56,779 nt of DNA from positions 1-56,779 of the forward strand of contig JAKBCE010000027.1 of the NCBI GenBank assembly GCA_021808195.1, written 5' to 3'. Each line of letters starts with the position of its first letter. Position 1 is the stretch's first letter. The stretch is from Pseudomonadota bacterium. GTDB taxonomy: Bacteria; Pseudomonadota; Gammaproteobacteria; Steroidobacterales; Steroidobacteraceae. Position numbers and translations under genes: made by a program. Below are positions 27,380 through 36,679 of the stretch, in pieces. A model generated the notes under the pieces. That model made no database searches. It saw only the letters and a program-made list of their open reading frames with translations, and was not told the DNA's origin.

Positions 27380-28699
27380 ATGAACGCCAACACGAACGAT
27401 CTGTCCGCATTCTGGATGCCCTTCACCGCCAACCGGTATTTCAAGCGTCATCCGACGCTGGTCACCGGCGGGCAGGGCGCGTACTTCCTCACTCCCGATG
27501 GACGGCGGCTGTATGACTGCCTCTCGGGTCTGTGGTGCACTCCACTCGGCCACTGCCGTGCGGAGATCGTCGCGGCGGTGCGAGCCCAGGTGGGTGAACT
27601 CGACTTCGCGCCGACGTTCCAGGTCGGACATCCCAAGGTGTTCGAATTCGCGTCACGGGTTGCGAGTTGGGCGCCGGATGGCCTGAAGCACGTCTTTTTC
27701 ACCAATTCCGGGTCCGAGGCCGTCGATAGCGCGCTGAAGATTGCAATGGCCTATCACCATGCCCGCGGCGAGGCGCACAGGGTGCGCATTATCGGGCGTG
27801 AACGCGCTTACCATGGCGTCGGAATCGGCGGGATTTCAGCCGGAGGAATCGCTGCCAACCGGCGGGTATTCGGTCCCCTCAGCGCCCCGTTCGTCGATCA
27901 TCTGCCGCACACCTACGATCCGAGCCAGATGCGCTTCAGTCGCGGGCAGCCGGCGTGGGGCGCACACCTGGCCGACAACCTCGAGCGACTCGTTGCGCTG
28001 CATGACGCCTCGACCATTGCTGCGGTGATCGTTGAGCCGATGCAGGGCTCGACCGGCGTGATCGTGCCGCCGGTCGGCTATCTGGAGCGATTGCGCGAGA
28101 TCTGCACCCGGCACGGCATCCTGCTGATTTTCGATGAGGTGATCACGGGATTCGGACGGGTGGGCGCGAATTTCGCCGCGCAGCGCGTGGGGGTGACGCC
28201 GGACATCATCGTTTTCGCCAAAGCCGCCACCAACGGAGTGATTCCGCTCGGCGGCACCATCGTGCGCGAGAGCATCTACGACGCCGTGATGCGTGGACCG
28301 GAGCAGACCATCGAGCTGTTTCACGGCTACACGTACTCCGGGCATCCAATTGCCTGCGCCGCGGGTCTGGCGACGCTCGATGTGATGGAGAAGGAGGGGC
28401 TCGTGGCGCGCTCGGCGCATCTGGCGCCGCTTCTCGAGGAGGCCGTGCACTCCCTGCGCGAGGAGCCACACGTCATCGACATCCGCAATTTCGGGATGGC
28501 GGCCGCGGTCGAGCTCGCTGCCCGCACTGGCCAGCCCGGCGCGAGGGCGCGCGAGGTCTTCGAGCGGGGCGTCGAGGCCGGGCTGCTGCTGCGCTTCACC
28601 GCGGATACCATCGCGGTGGCACCGCCATTCATCTCGAGCGAGGAAGAGATCCGCCATATGGTCGAGACGCTCCGAGGGGTGCTGCGCCAAGTGAGTTGA
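27380..28699 (+). CDS. Omega-amino acid:pyruvate aminotransferase (class III)
   Basis: 439 residues starting with ATG at 27380. The N-terminus FWMPFTANRYFKRHP with DGRRLYDCLSGLWC, the glycine-rich PLP region TNSGSEAVDSALKIA, the Asp motif LIFDEVITGFGRVG and the PLP lysine K281 (IIVFAKAATNG) match the beta-alanine:pyruvate (omega-amino acid) aminotransferase family. It would move the amino group of beta-alanine to pyruvate, giving malonate semialdehyde for MmsA. Related enzymes act on taurine, putrescine or GABA, so the exact donor is not certain. It is divergent from a MocR regulator that probably controls it. Confidence 0.9.
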   Translation: MNANTNDLSAFWMPFTANRYFKRHPTLVTGGQGAYFLTPDGRRLYDCLSGLWCTPLGHCRAEIVAAVRAQVGELDFAPTFQVGHPKVFEFASRVASWAPDGLKHVFFTNSGSEAVDSALKIAMAYHHARGEAHRVRIIGRERAYHGVGIGGISAGGIAANRRVFGPLSAPFVDHLPHTYDPSQMRFSRGQPAWGAHLADNLERLVALHDASTIAAVIVEPMQGSTGVIVPPVGYLERLREICTRHGILLIFDEVITGFGRVGANFAAQRVGVTPDIIVFAKAATNGVIPLGGTIVRESIYDAVMRGPEQTIELFHGYTYSGHPIACAAGLATLDVMEKEGLVARSAHLAPLLEEAVHSLREEPHVIDIRNFGMAAAVELAARTGQPGARAREVFERGVEAGLLLRFTADTIAVAPPFISSEEEIRHMVETLRGVLRQVS

Positions 28700-28716
28700 C
28701 GATGCCGTTCCGGATC

Positions 28717-28740
28717 GGGCGCCTTGCCTGCGGGGCGCCC
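28717..28740 (+). terminator. Hairpin after the aminotransferase gene
   Basis: GGGCGCC and GGCGCCC pair as a 7-bp GC stem 17 bases after the stop codon. There is no T-run, so termination strength is uncertain. Confidence 0.4.
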
Positions 28741-28872
28741 TCGCGCTAGCGGGACGCCCGGATTGCAGAATCCCGACGCCGGGATTGCTCGCGCTCGACG
28801 CTGGTGCCGCGGGGACGAATCGCTGCGCTAGAATGCCAAGTTCGTTCCAAGCAGAGCAGAGCCGGGGGTTCG

Positions 28873-30858
28873 ATGCAAGCCGAAAGCGCGGTGGCGCAAC
28901 CGACGAGTGTGCGGGTGCGTCAGTATCTTGAAAAAGGCCAGTTCGCGCAGGCCGAGCGAGAGGCCTTGGCGCTGCTCGCCGAGCAGCCCGAGAGCCGCGA
29001 TGGGCTGTACATGCTCGCCGTTGCGCAGCGCATGCAAGGGCAGATCGATACGGCGCTCACGACGCTGGGGCGGCTCGAGGCGCTTTATCCGGAGTATCCG
29101 CGGCTTTACCAGGAGCGCGGCCATTGCCACATCATGCAGCGGCGCGCGCCGGAGGCGATTGAGGCCTTTGAGGGCGCCGTGCGGCTCAATCCGGCGCTGC
29201 CGGCCAGTTGGCGCGCACTTGAGACACTCTATCGGATGAGCGGCCGCGAGGCCGATGCCGTTACGGCTGCCGCGCACGTTGCGAAGCTCGCATCGCTGCC
29301 CCCGGAGATCGTCACCGCCCGCAGTATGTTCTCCGACGGCGAGACCGAAAGCGCCGAGAGTCTGGTGCGCCGCTACCTGTTGACGCACGGCGATCATATC
29401 GAGGGGATGCGGCTGCTGGCGCAGATCGGCATGAAGTACGACGTCCTCGACGATGCGGAATTGCTGCTCGAGAACGTGCTGCGCATGGAGCCGGAGTATC
29501 GCGCCGCGCGCTTTGATTATGTCCAGGTGCTGCTGCAGCGGCACAAGCATCGCCAGGCGCGTGAACAGGTGCAGATCCTGCGCCAGGCGGAACCTGATAA
29601 CCGCGCCTGTCTCACCGCCCAGGCGACGATCTCTACCGAGCTGGGTGAGTGCGAGCAGGCGCTGCAGCTGTATGGACAACTTCTGCACGAGACTCCGGAG
29701 CATGCGGAGCTGCACCTCTCGATGGGACATACCCTGAAGACGCTCGGCCGCCAGCAAGAGGCGATTGAGGCCTATCGGCGCGCGGCAGCCGCTCGCAGCA
29801 ATTACGGCGACGCGTACTGGAGTCTGGCGAACCTGAAGACCTACCGCTTCTCGGATGAGGAGATCGAGCAGATGCGCCGCGCAGAGGCTACACCGCGCGT
29901 GGCGCTTATCGATCGATTCCATCTGTGTTTTGCGCTCGGCAAGGCGCTCGAGGATCGCGGCGAGTATGCTGAGTCATTCGTTTACTACCAGCGCGGCAAC
30001 GCGCTGAAGAAAAGCGAGTGTCGGTATCGTCCGGAATATACGGAGGCCAACACGCGCCGGCAGATCGAGGTGTGCACGCGCGAGTTCTTCTCTCAGCGCC
30101 AGGGTTGGGGATGTGAGAGCGATGCGCCGATTTTCATCGTCGGCCTGCCGCGGGCCGGCTCGACATTGATCGAGCAGATTCTCGCTTCGCACTCTCACGT
30201 CGAGGGCACGATGGAGCTTTCGGACGTTCCACGGCTGGTGCAGCAACTGCAGGGCCGAGGCGACAATACCTCTCCGCGCTATCCGGCTGTGCTCGGGGAG
30301 CTCGGCAGGGAGGATTTCGCGCGCTTCGGTGAGCAGTATTTGGCCGATACGGCGCTGTATCGGCGCGGCAAACCGCGCTTCATCGACAAGATGCCGAACA
30401 ATTTCCGGCACATTGGCCTGATGCATCTGATGTTCCCGAACGCACGCATTATCGATGCGCGCCGGTCGGCCATGGCCTGCTGCTTCAGCAACTTCAAGCA
30501 GCTGTTCGCCTCGGGCCAGCAGTTCACGTATTCCTTCGAGGACATTGCCCGCTATTACCGGACGTACGTCGAGCTCATGGCGCATTGGGACGAGGCGTTG
30601 CCCGGGCGGGTGCTGCGCGTGCAGCACGAGGACCTGGTGGCCGACTTCGAACCGCAGGTACGCCGGATCCTCGATTACTGCGGGCTTAAGTTCGAGCCGT
30701 CCTGCCTGGAGTTTTACAAGACGGAACGTCGGGTGCACACCGCGAGCTCCGAGCAGGTCCGCCGGCCAATCAATACCGAGGGGCTCGAGCAATGGCGCCG
30801 CTATGAGCCGTGGCTCTCACCGCTCGCGCAGGCGCTCGGGAACCTGGCGCAGGCGTAA
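28873..30858 (+). CDS. TPR-repeat sulfotransferase
   Basis: The ATG at 28873 with a GGGGG ribosome-binding site gives 661 residues. The first ~370 residues are tandem tetratricopeptide repeats (for example YGQLLHETPEHAELHLSMGH). They are followed by a sulfotransferase domain with the 5'-phosphosulfate loop FIVGLPRAGSTLIEQILASH around residue 425 and the 3'-phosphate region FPNARIIDARRS. The family (Sulfotransfer_3, related to tyrosylprotein sulfotransferases) transfers sulfate from PAPS to proteins or small molecules. In bacteria the TPR-fused form is common but almost uncharacterised. No signal peptide is seen. It stands alone between the beta-alanine and dimethylglycine genes, and a link to either is not evident. 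Confidence 0.88.
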   Translation: MQAESAVAQPTSVRVRQYLEKGQFAQAEREALALLAEQPESRDGLYMLAVAQRMQGQIDTALTTLGRLEALYPEYPRLYQERGHCHIMQRRAPEAIEAFEGAVRLNPALPASWRALETLYRMSGREADAVTAAAHVAKLASLPPEIVTARSMFSDGETESAESLVRRYLLTHGDHIEGMRLLAQIGMKYDVLDDAELLLENVLRMEPEYRAARFDYVQVLLQRHKHRQAREQVQILRQAEPDNRACLTAQATISTELGECEQALQLYGQLLHETPEHAELHLSMGHTLKTLGRQQEAIEAYRRAAAARSNYGDAYWSLANLKTYRFSDEEIEQMRRAEATPRVALIDRFHLCFALGKALEDRGEYAESFVYYQRGNALKKSECRYRPEYTEANTRRQIEVCTREFFSQRQGWGCESDAPIFIVGLPRAGSTLIEQILASHSHVEGTMELSDVPRLVQQLQGRGDNTSPRYPAVLGELGREDFARFGEQYLADTALYRRGKPRFIDKMPNNFRHIGLMHLMFPNARIIDARRSAMACCFSNFKQLFASGQQFTYSFEDIARYYRTYVELMAHWDEALPGRVLRVQHEDLVADFEPQVRRILDYCGLKFEPSCLEFYKTERRVHTASSEQVRRPINTEGLEQWRRYEPWLSPLAQALGNLAQA

Positions 30859-30912
30859 GGTCCTTTGCTCCCCAGCTGGGCGCAGCCGCTGTGCAGGGGA
30901 GGCGTGGCGTAC

Positions 30913-30941
30913 CGGCCAGGGGCGCACAGCGCCCCTGGCCG
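30913..30941. terminator. Bidirectional hairpin between sulfotransferase and dehydrogenase genes
   Basis: CGGCCAGGGGCGC and GCGCCCCTGGCCG form a perfect 13-bp stem with a three-base loop between two convergent genes. No T-run follows on either side, but position and stability suggest a shared terminator. Confidence 0.6.
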
Positions 30942-30947
30942 AGCCGC

Positions 30948-33371
30948 TCAGGCGCGCAGTCGTGCGTTGTCCGGATCGTACAGCGGCTCACGGCCGACGA
31001 CCGCCCGGCGGCGCTCGCCGAGAATCTCGACCTCGAGCACTTTGCCCGGCACCGCCGCGTCCGTTCGCAGGTACGCAAGTGCAATGCTCTTGCCCAGGCG
31101 GTATCCAAACCCGCCAGAAGTCACCAGGCCGATCTGCGCGTCGCCATCGTAAACGATCGACACTGCGGCAGCGTCCGCATCGGCTGCATCGACGATGAGC
31201 GGCACGAAGCGTTCGCGCGGTCCGCTTGCCGCCTCCCGTCGCAAGGCCTCCTGGCCGATGAACCCGGCGGGTTTGTCGAGCTTCACGAAGCGATCCAGGG
31301 ACGCCATGTACGGTGTGTATTCGGTGGTGAGATCGGCCTTCCAGGAGCGGTAGCACTTCTCGAGGCGCAGGCTCTCCATGGCATAGAGCCCGAAGTCGCT
31401 AATGCCAAACTGCTCGCCGGCCTCCCAGAGCAGGTCATATACCGCGAGCATATGCTCCACCGGGATGTGCAGCTCCCAGCCGAGTTCGCCCACGTAATTC
31501 ACCCGCAGTGCAAGCGCCCGCGTATAGCCGAGCTCGATCTGGCGCACCGAGAGCCACGGAAATGCCGCATTGGACAGGTCGGCCCGCGTCAGCAGCGCGA
31601 GCAGCTCACGTGAGCGGGGACCGACGACAATGAGTGTGCCGAAGCGCGCAGTCAGGTTCTCGAGCCGCACGTCTTGACCCTGGGGGAGATGTTCGCTGAG
31701 CCAGTGTTCGTCGTGCCGTTCGCCGCTTGCTGCTGCGATCAGCCAGTAGCGTTGCGGGTCGAGCGCGGTCACGGTCATCTCGGTGACAATGCCCCCGTTC
31801 GGCGCGCAGAGATAATTGAGTGCACTGCGCCCCGGGGAGGGAACCACTCCGGTGACCAGGTGGTCGATCCAGGCGCGGGCGTCGGTGCCGCTGACTTCGA
31901 ATTTGGTGAAGCCCGGCAGGTCGAGCACTGCCACCCGCTCGCTCACCGCCGCGCACTCGCGGGCCACTGCCGCGTGCCATGCGGGTCTGCGGAAAGAGCT
32001 CTCCGGAGCGCTCGGATCGCCTGGCTGCGGGAAATAAACTGCCCGCTCCCAGCCGCCTCGGGCGCCGAAGTGTGCGCCCTTGTCCTTCAGGCGTTGATAC
32101 AGCGGAGAGGTTTTGGCGGGGCGTCCGGCCGGGCGCTCCTCTGCCGGATAGCCGATGCCATACTCCTGCTGATAGGTCTCGATGGCCTTGGCCAGCACAT
32201 ATTTGTGGTTGGCGAACTCGAGAAAGCGTCGCGAGTCAAGGGGCCAGACATCCCACTCCGGTTGCCCGTGGGCGACCCATTCGGCGATCACCTTGCCGGC
32301 GCCGCCAGCCTGGGCGATGCCAAAGGTAAACGCGCAGCAGTGAAAGAAGCCCGGCAGTCCCGGCGCGGGGCCAATCAGCGGATTGCCGTCCGGCGCATAC
32401 GGGATCGGACCATTGATCACCGTCTTGATTCCAACTGAGCCGAGAATCGGCACGCGTTCGCAGGCCGCCTCGATGTATTTCTCGAGCCGCCCGAGGTCAT
32501 CATCGAACAGCTGGTGGGCGAACTCCTCGGGCAGGCCCTCGAGCCAGTGAGCAGTAGCCTGCCACTCGTAGGGGCCGAGCAGCAGTCCCTGCCGTTCCTG
32601 GCGCAGGTAATAGCTGACGTCCGGATCGCGCAGTAGCGGCAGCCGCGCCGCTCCCCGTTCGACCAGTTCCGGGATGTCCTCGGTCACCAGATATTGGTGC
32701 GACATCGTAACGATCGGCAGGTACTGTCCAACCAGCGCAGCCACTTCCCCGCCGCGGTAACCGGCTGCATTGATCACAGCGCTCGACTGGATCGTGCCGC
32801 GGTTGGTGTGCAGCCGCCACTCCCCGCTGCTGGTTCGCTCGATTGCCGTGACCTTGGTATTGCGGTGGATTTCAGCACCACTGTCGCGCGCTCCTTTGGC
32901 GAGCGCCTGAGTCATCTGGGCCGGATCGATGTCCCCGTCGTAAGGGTCCCAAAGGGCTGCGAGCAGTCCCTCGGTACGGATGAACGGATAGCGGTCAGTG
33001 ATCTCCCGGGGGCCGAGCAGCTCGAACTCCGTGCCCTGAGCGCGCGCCTGGGCGATGATGTGCTTGAACTCATCAACACGATCCTGCGTATGCGCAAGCC
33101 GGATGCTGCCGGTGATGTGATAGTTGATGTCATAGCCGGTTCGCCGGGCAAGATCGGCATACAGACGCGTCGTATAGCGCTGCATCTTCAACAGGTTCCA
33201 CGATGTGGAGAACGTCGGCACGTTGCCCGCCGCGTGCCAAGTGGAACCGGCGGTGAGCTCATCGCGCTCGAGGAGCACGACATCGGTGATCCCGAGCTGC
33301 GTCAGGTGATAAAGGGCGCTGCAGCCGACTGCACCGCCGCCGATAATGACTACGCGCGCATGCGTCTTCAT
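30948..33371 (-). CDS. Dimethylglycine/sarcosine dehydrogenase-like flavoprotein with GcvT domain (copy 1)
   Basis: The ATG at 33371 gives 807 residues. Residues 7-400 are an FAD-dependent amine oxidase domain with VVIIGGGAVGCSALYHL and GSTWHAAG, where His46 matches the histidine that carries covalent FAD in mitochondrial dimethylglycine dehydrogenase. The C-terminal half is a GcvT/aminomethyltransferase fold (NYVGELGWELHIPVEH, LGKSIALAYL) that binds tetrahydrofolate and captures the released methyl as methylene-THF. It resembles the mitochondrial enzyme along its length. Likely reaction: dimethylglycine to sarcosine, or another N-methylated amino acid. It sits 46 bases after copy 2 in one operon on the minus strand, with an XRE-cupin regulator upstream. 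Confidence 0.88.
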   Translation of the reverse strand: MKTHARVVIIGGGAVGCSALYHLTQLGITDVVLLERDELTAGSTWHAAGNVPTFSTSWNLLKMQRYTTRLYADLARRTGYDINYHITGSIRLAHTQDRVDEFKHIIAQARAQGTEFELLGPREITDRYPFIRTEGLLAALWDPYDGDIDPAQMTQALAKGARDSGAEIHRNTKVTAIERTSSGEWRLHTNRGTIQSSAVINAAGYRGGEVAALVGQYLPIVTMSHQYLVTEDIPELVERGAARLPLLRDPDVSYYLRQERQGLLLGPYEWQATAHWLEGLPEEFAHQLFDDDLGRLEKYIEAACERVPILGSVGIKTVINGPIPYAPDGNPLIGPAPGLPGFFHCCAFTFGIAQAGGAGKVIAEWVAHGQPEWDVWPLDSRRFLEFANHKYVLAKAIETYQQEYGIGYPAEERPAGRPAKTSPLYQRLKDKGAHFGARGGWERAVYFPQPGDPSAPESSFRRPAWHAAVARECAAVSERVAVLDLPGFTKFEVSGTDARAWIDHLVTGVVPSPGRSALNYLCAPNGGIVTEMTVTALDPQRYWLIAAASGERHDEHWLSEHLPQGQDVRLENLTARFGTLIVVGPRSRELLALLTRADLSNAAFPWLSVRQIELGYTRALALRVNYVGELGWELHIPVEHMLAVYDLLWEAGEQFGISDFGLYAMESLRLEKCYRSWKADLTTEYTPYMASLDRFVKLDKPAGFIGQEALRREAASGPRERFVPLIVDAADADAAAVSIVYDGDAQIGLVTSGGFGYRLGKSIALAYLRTDAAVPGKVLEVEILGERRRAVVGREPLYDPDNARLRA

Positions 33372-33417
33372 AAGCAATGATTCTCCGCTTGATCTGGCTG
33401 GGGCCGAGGCAGCGGCC

Positions 33418-35877
33418 TCAGGCCTTGATTCGTTCGTTCTTCGGGTCGTACCAGGGCGCAATCTGTACCCGTACGCTGTGGCGTGCACATGCCACCTCGA
33501 CTTCCCATCGTCCCGAGCGAAGCCACTCGCCGCTGACTCCTTCGGGGCAGTGCACGTAACCCATGCCGATGGATTTGCCGAGTCGGTAGCCGAACGCTCC
33601 GGATTTGATTGAGCCGACGATTACGCCGTCGCGCACGATGGGCTCTTCGTGGTAGAGCAGCGGCGCGGTGCTGGAGTCGTCCTCGAGCATGACCTGTACC
33701 AGGCGCTTGGCGAGGGTGCCGCGAGCGCGCTGCTCGAGCAGTGCCTCTCGACCGATGAAGCCGCCGGGCTTGTCCCAGGCGACCGTGAAGGCGAGTCCGG
33801 CTTCGAGTGGGGTGTCCTCATCAGCGATGTCGTGGCTCCAGTGCCGGTAGCCTTTCTCGACACGGCAGGCTGCCATCGCGTGGTAGCCGGCGTGCATCAG
33901 ACCAAACGCTTCGCCGGCCTCGAGCAACCGCTCATAGACATCGAGGCAGTGCTCGGCGGGCATGTAGAGCTCCCAGCCGAGTTCCCCGACGTACGTGATG
34001 CGGCTCGCACGCACGCGTGCATACCCAATTTCGATTTCCCGTGAGCAGCCGAATGGATGCGCGGCGTTCGACAGATCCGCTGCGCAGACTGCTTCGAGCA
34101 GCGCACGGCTGTTCGGCCCCATGACGCCGAGCATTGAGATTCCGGAGGTGACGTCGGTGGCCCAGCAGGTCCGTCCGCCGTCCTCGGCAATGTGTCTGCG
34201 CAGCCAGGCGAGATCGCGTGTCTGGCAAATCGCCGAGGTCACCACCATGAACTCCTGCTCGGACAGCCGCGTAATGGTCAGATCGGCTTCGATGCCGCCG
34301 CGCTCGTTGAGCCATTGGGTGTATACGATGCGTCCCGGGGCCACATCCACGTCGGCTGTCGAGAGCCGGTTGAGCAGCGCCAGGGCACCCGGGCCCTGCA
34401 CGAGGAATTTCGCGAAGCAGCACTGGTCAAACAGCGCGACCCGCTCGCGCACCGCCTGACATTCGGCGCGCGCGGCCTCAAACCAATTTTGCCGGCCGTA
34501 GGAGTACTCGTAGCGCGGGGCAGAGCCTGGTGTGGCGAACCAATTGGGGCGCTCCCAGCCGGCGGTCTCGCCCATGCACGCACCGGCGGCCACCAAGCGA
34601 TCGTGCAGCGGGGTGCGCCGGGCATTGCGCGCCGAGCGGTATTGATAGTAGGGCCAATGCATGGCATAGAGCAGACCCAGGGTCTCCACCGTCCGATCGT
34701 GCAGATAGCGGCGGTTCGACTGGAAAGGCATGACGCGGCGCACGTCGACGTCCGACAGATCGAGCGGCGGGCGGCGATCGAGCACCCATTGCGCGAGCAC
34801 CTTGCCGGCTCCGCCGCTTGCCGCAATGCCGACCGAATTGAATCCGGTCGCCACGAACAGATCCCGCACCTCCGGGGTTTCCCCAACGTAGTAGCGATCG
34901 TCGGGCGTAAAACTTTCCGGACCGTTGAAGAAAAGCTGAATGCCGGCCGTCGCCAGGGCGGGGACCCGCCGTACCGCCGCTTCCAGAATCGGTTCAAAGT
35001 GCTCCGCGTCCTCCGGCAGCGAATCGAAGCAGAAATCCTCCGGGATACCGGCCATGCCCCAGGGTTTGGCGACCGGCTCGAAGCAACCCATCAGGATCTT
35101 GCCCGCATCCTCCTTGTAGTAGGCGCACTCGTCCTGCACGCGCAGTACCGGCAGGTTCGAGGGCAGGCCAGGGATCGGCTCGGTAACGATGTAGAAGTGC
35201 TCCGCGGCGTGCAGAGGTACCGCGGCGCCGGCCTGCGCGGCCAGATGATGCGACCACATGCCGCCGCACAGGACGACCGTGTCGGCGCGGATCAAGCCCT
35301 CGGCCGTCTCGACCCCGACGGCCCGGCCTCCCTCGACCACGATGCGCGTAACGGGCGTGTGCTCGAGAATTCGTGCGCCGCGTTGTTTGGCCCCTTTGGC
35401 AAGGGCGAGTGTGGTGTCGATCGGATTGGTCTGGCCGTCTTTCGGCAGGAATACTCCCCCGACGATGTCTCCGACTTCGAGCAGCGGCCAGCGCTCCCGG
35501 ATCTGTCCCGGGGTGAGTACGTCGATGGCGAGCCCGAAGGTCTTACCCATCGAGGCACCACGCTTCAGCTCCTCGAAGCGCTCAGCGGTCTTGGCGACGC
35601 TGATCGAACCGTTCTGTTTGAAGCCGGTGGCCTGTCCGGTCTCGGCCTCGAGGGAATGAAACAGATCCGCGGTGTATTTGGCGAGTTCAGTCAGGTTACG
35701 CGTCGCGCGCAGCTGGCCGACCAGGCCGGCTGCGTGCCAAGTCGTCCCACAGGTGAGCTGCTTGCGCTCAAGCAGCAGTACGTCTGAGACGCCGAGCTTG
35801 GTGAGGTGGTAGGCGACCGAGCAGCCGGCTACACCACCGCCGACGATGACCACGTTTGCGTGACTCGGAAGTGACAT
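33418..35877 (-). CDS. Dimethylglycine/sarcosine dehydrogenase-like flavoprotein with GcvT domain (copy 2)
   Basis: 819 residues, ATG at 35877. Same layout as copy 1: FAD site VVIVGGGVAGCSVAYHL, the covalent-FAD histidine His48 in GTTWHAAG, an oxidase domain to about residue 420, then a GcvT-type folate domain (TYVGELGWELYMPAEHC, YRLGKSIGMGYV). The two copies differ throughout, so they are not a recent duplication and probably use different N-methyl substrates, for example dimethylglycine versus sarcosine or methylproline. The gene lies 25 bases after the XRE-cupin regulator and 46 bases before copy 1, so the three form an operon. Confidence 0.87.
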   Translation of the reverse strand: MSLPSHANVVIVGGGVAGCSVAYHLTKLGVSDVLLLERKQLTCGTTWHAAGLVGQLRATRNLTELAKYTADLFHSLEAETGQATGFKQNGSISVAKTAERFEELKRGASMGKTFGLAIDVLTPGQIRERWPLLEVGDIVGGVFLPKDGQTNPIDTTLALAKGAKQRGARILEHTPVTRIVVEGGRAVGVETAEGLIRADTVVLCGGMWSHHLAAQAGAAVPLHAAEHFYIVTEPIPGLPSNLPVLRVQDECAYYKEDAGKILMGCFEPVAKPWGMAGIPEDFCFDSLPEDAEHFEPILEAAVRRVPALATAGIQLFFNGPESFTPDDRYYVGETPEVRDLFVATGFNSVGIAASGGAGKVLAQWVLDRRPPLDLSDVDVRRVMPFQSNRRYLHDRTVETLGLLYAMHWPYYQYRSARNARRTPLHDRLVAAGACMGETAGWERPNWFATPGSAPRYEYSYGRQNWFEAARAECQAVRERVALFDQCCFAKFLVQGPGALALLNRLSTADVDVAPGRIVYTQWLNERGGIEADLTITRLSEQEFMVVTSAICQTRDLAWLRRHIAEDGGRTCWATDVTSGISMLGVMGPNSRALLEAVCAADLSNAAHPFGCSREIEIGYARVRASRITYVGELGWELYMPAEHCLDVYERLLEAGEAFGLMHAGYHAMAACRVEKGYRHWSHDIADEDTPLEAGLAFTVAWDKPGGFIGREALLEQRARGTLAKRLVQVMLEDDSSTAPLLYHEEPIVRDGVIVGSIKSGAFGYRLGKSIGMGYVHCPEGVSGEWLRSGRWEVEVACARHSVRVQIAPWYDPKNERIKA

Positions 35878-35902
35878 GCAAGTTCCTTAGAAATGGCGTC
35901 AA

Positions 35903-36568
35903 TCAATAACGCGGCGGGGCAATCACCCACAGCGATACGGAAGTGACAGAGCCGGGATTGCGCGCGGTGAAAGACTCACCTCGTCCGATGCGAAAACTGT
36001 CTCCCGGGCGCAGCGCGAAGCGCCTGCTGCCGATGTGCAGTTCGAGTTGTCCCTCAATGACATAGCCGGATTGCTCGGCCATGCGTGAGACCGGCTCCTC
36101 GCCGCTGCGTGCACCCGGGGCAAAAGTCGACAGGATCAATTCCGCCTCCCCGGTCAGACTCGGGGAGAGCAGCTCTTCCTCGATGCCGGTGCCGGGGAAA
36201 TCGAGCCGACGGCGCTGCTCGCGCCGCACGACGTAGCCGTGCTCTTGCGGTACACGCGGGTCGTAACCCTGGAAGAACCAGCTGATCTGCACGCCGAGCG
36301 CTTCGCTGATGGCTTTGAGAGTGGAGATGGAAATTTCCGAGCGACCCCGCTCGATCTGGCTGACGTAGCCGACTGATTTGCCGATCGCCTCGGCGAGTGC
36401 AGCGAGACTCATGGCGCGCGCCCCGCGCAGGTCACGAATCTGGCTGCCGAGCGGGCTCGCCTCTGCACTGCGCTGCGCGGCGGCCGGCCGCGCGGATTTG
36501 CCCAGAGCGCGGCGAGCGCGCTGTCGTGCGGATGCGCGGGACGGGGTCTTGTGGCCGGTCGATTTCAC
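35903..36568 (-). CDS. XRE-cupin transcriptional regulator
   Basis: 221 residues starting with GTG at 36568. A ~38-residue basic, Ala/Arg-rich tail precedes an XRE helix-turn-helix (residues about 42-97: SLAALAEAIGKSVGYVSQIE) and a C-terminal cupin domain (about 150-218, including YVIEGQLELHIGSRRF and LRPGDSFRIG). Proteins of this design, such as PuuR, usually control catabolism of amines or amino acids and sense the substrate with the cupin. It heads the operon of two dimethylglycine-dehydrogenase-like genes and is divergent from a quinone oxidoreductase gene. The AT-rich repeat in the 111-base gap is its likely binding site. Confidence 0.88.
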   Translation of the reverse strand: MKSTGHKTPSRASARQRARRALGKSARPAAAQRSAEASPLGSQIRDLRGARAMSLAALAEAIGKSVGYVSQIERGRSEISISTLKAISEALGVQISWFFQGYDPRVPQEHGYVVRREQRRRLDFPGTGIEEELLSPSLTGEAELILSTFAPGARSGEEPVSRMAEQSGYVIEGQLELHIGSRRFALRPGDSFRIGRGESFTARNPGSVTSVSLWVIAPPRY

Positions 36569-36592
36569 GGGGATATCTTAGCGGTAGACGAT

Positions 36593-36630
36593 GTTCACGA
36601 AAATGAAAATTTCCAAATAAATTTCACGGT
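36593..36630. promoter_or_regulatory. AT-rich inverted repeat, likely operator of the XRE-cupin regulator
   Basis: In otherwise GC-rich DNA this stretch contains TGAAAATTT (36604-36612) and AAATTTCA (36619-36626), an inverted pair with one extra A. It lies between two divergent genes. Similar GAAAATTT-type words recur at 39535-39558 and 41311-41340, next to other genes of the same neighbourhood. Confidence 0.45.
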
Positions 36631-36679
36631 GATACGCTCGACCCCCTCGGTCACGAGGTCATCATTGCGCAGGTGCAGC

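Noticed and set aside
34192..35787. Long plus-strand open frame opposite dehydrogenase copy 2
   Set aside because: It is a shadow of a clear flavoprotein gene. Long antisense frames are common in GC-rich DNA, and its translation has no domain features. The same applies to frames at 14099-15097, 16564-17475, 37587-38963 and 43687-45321.
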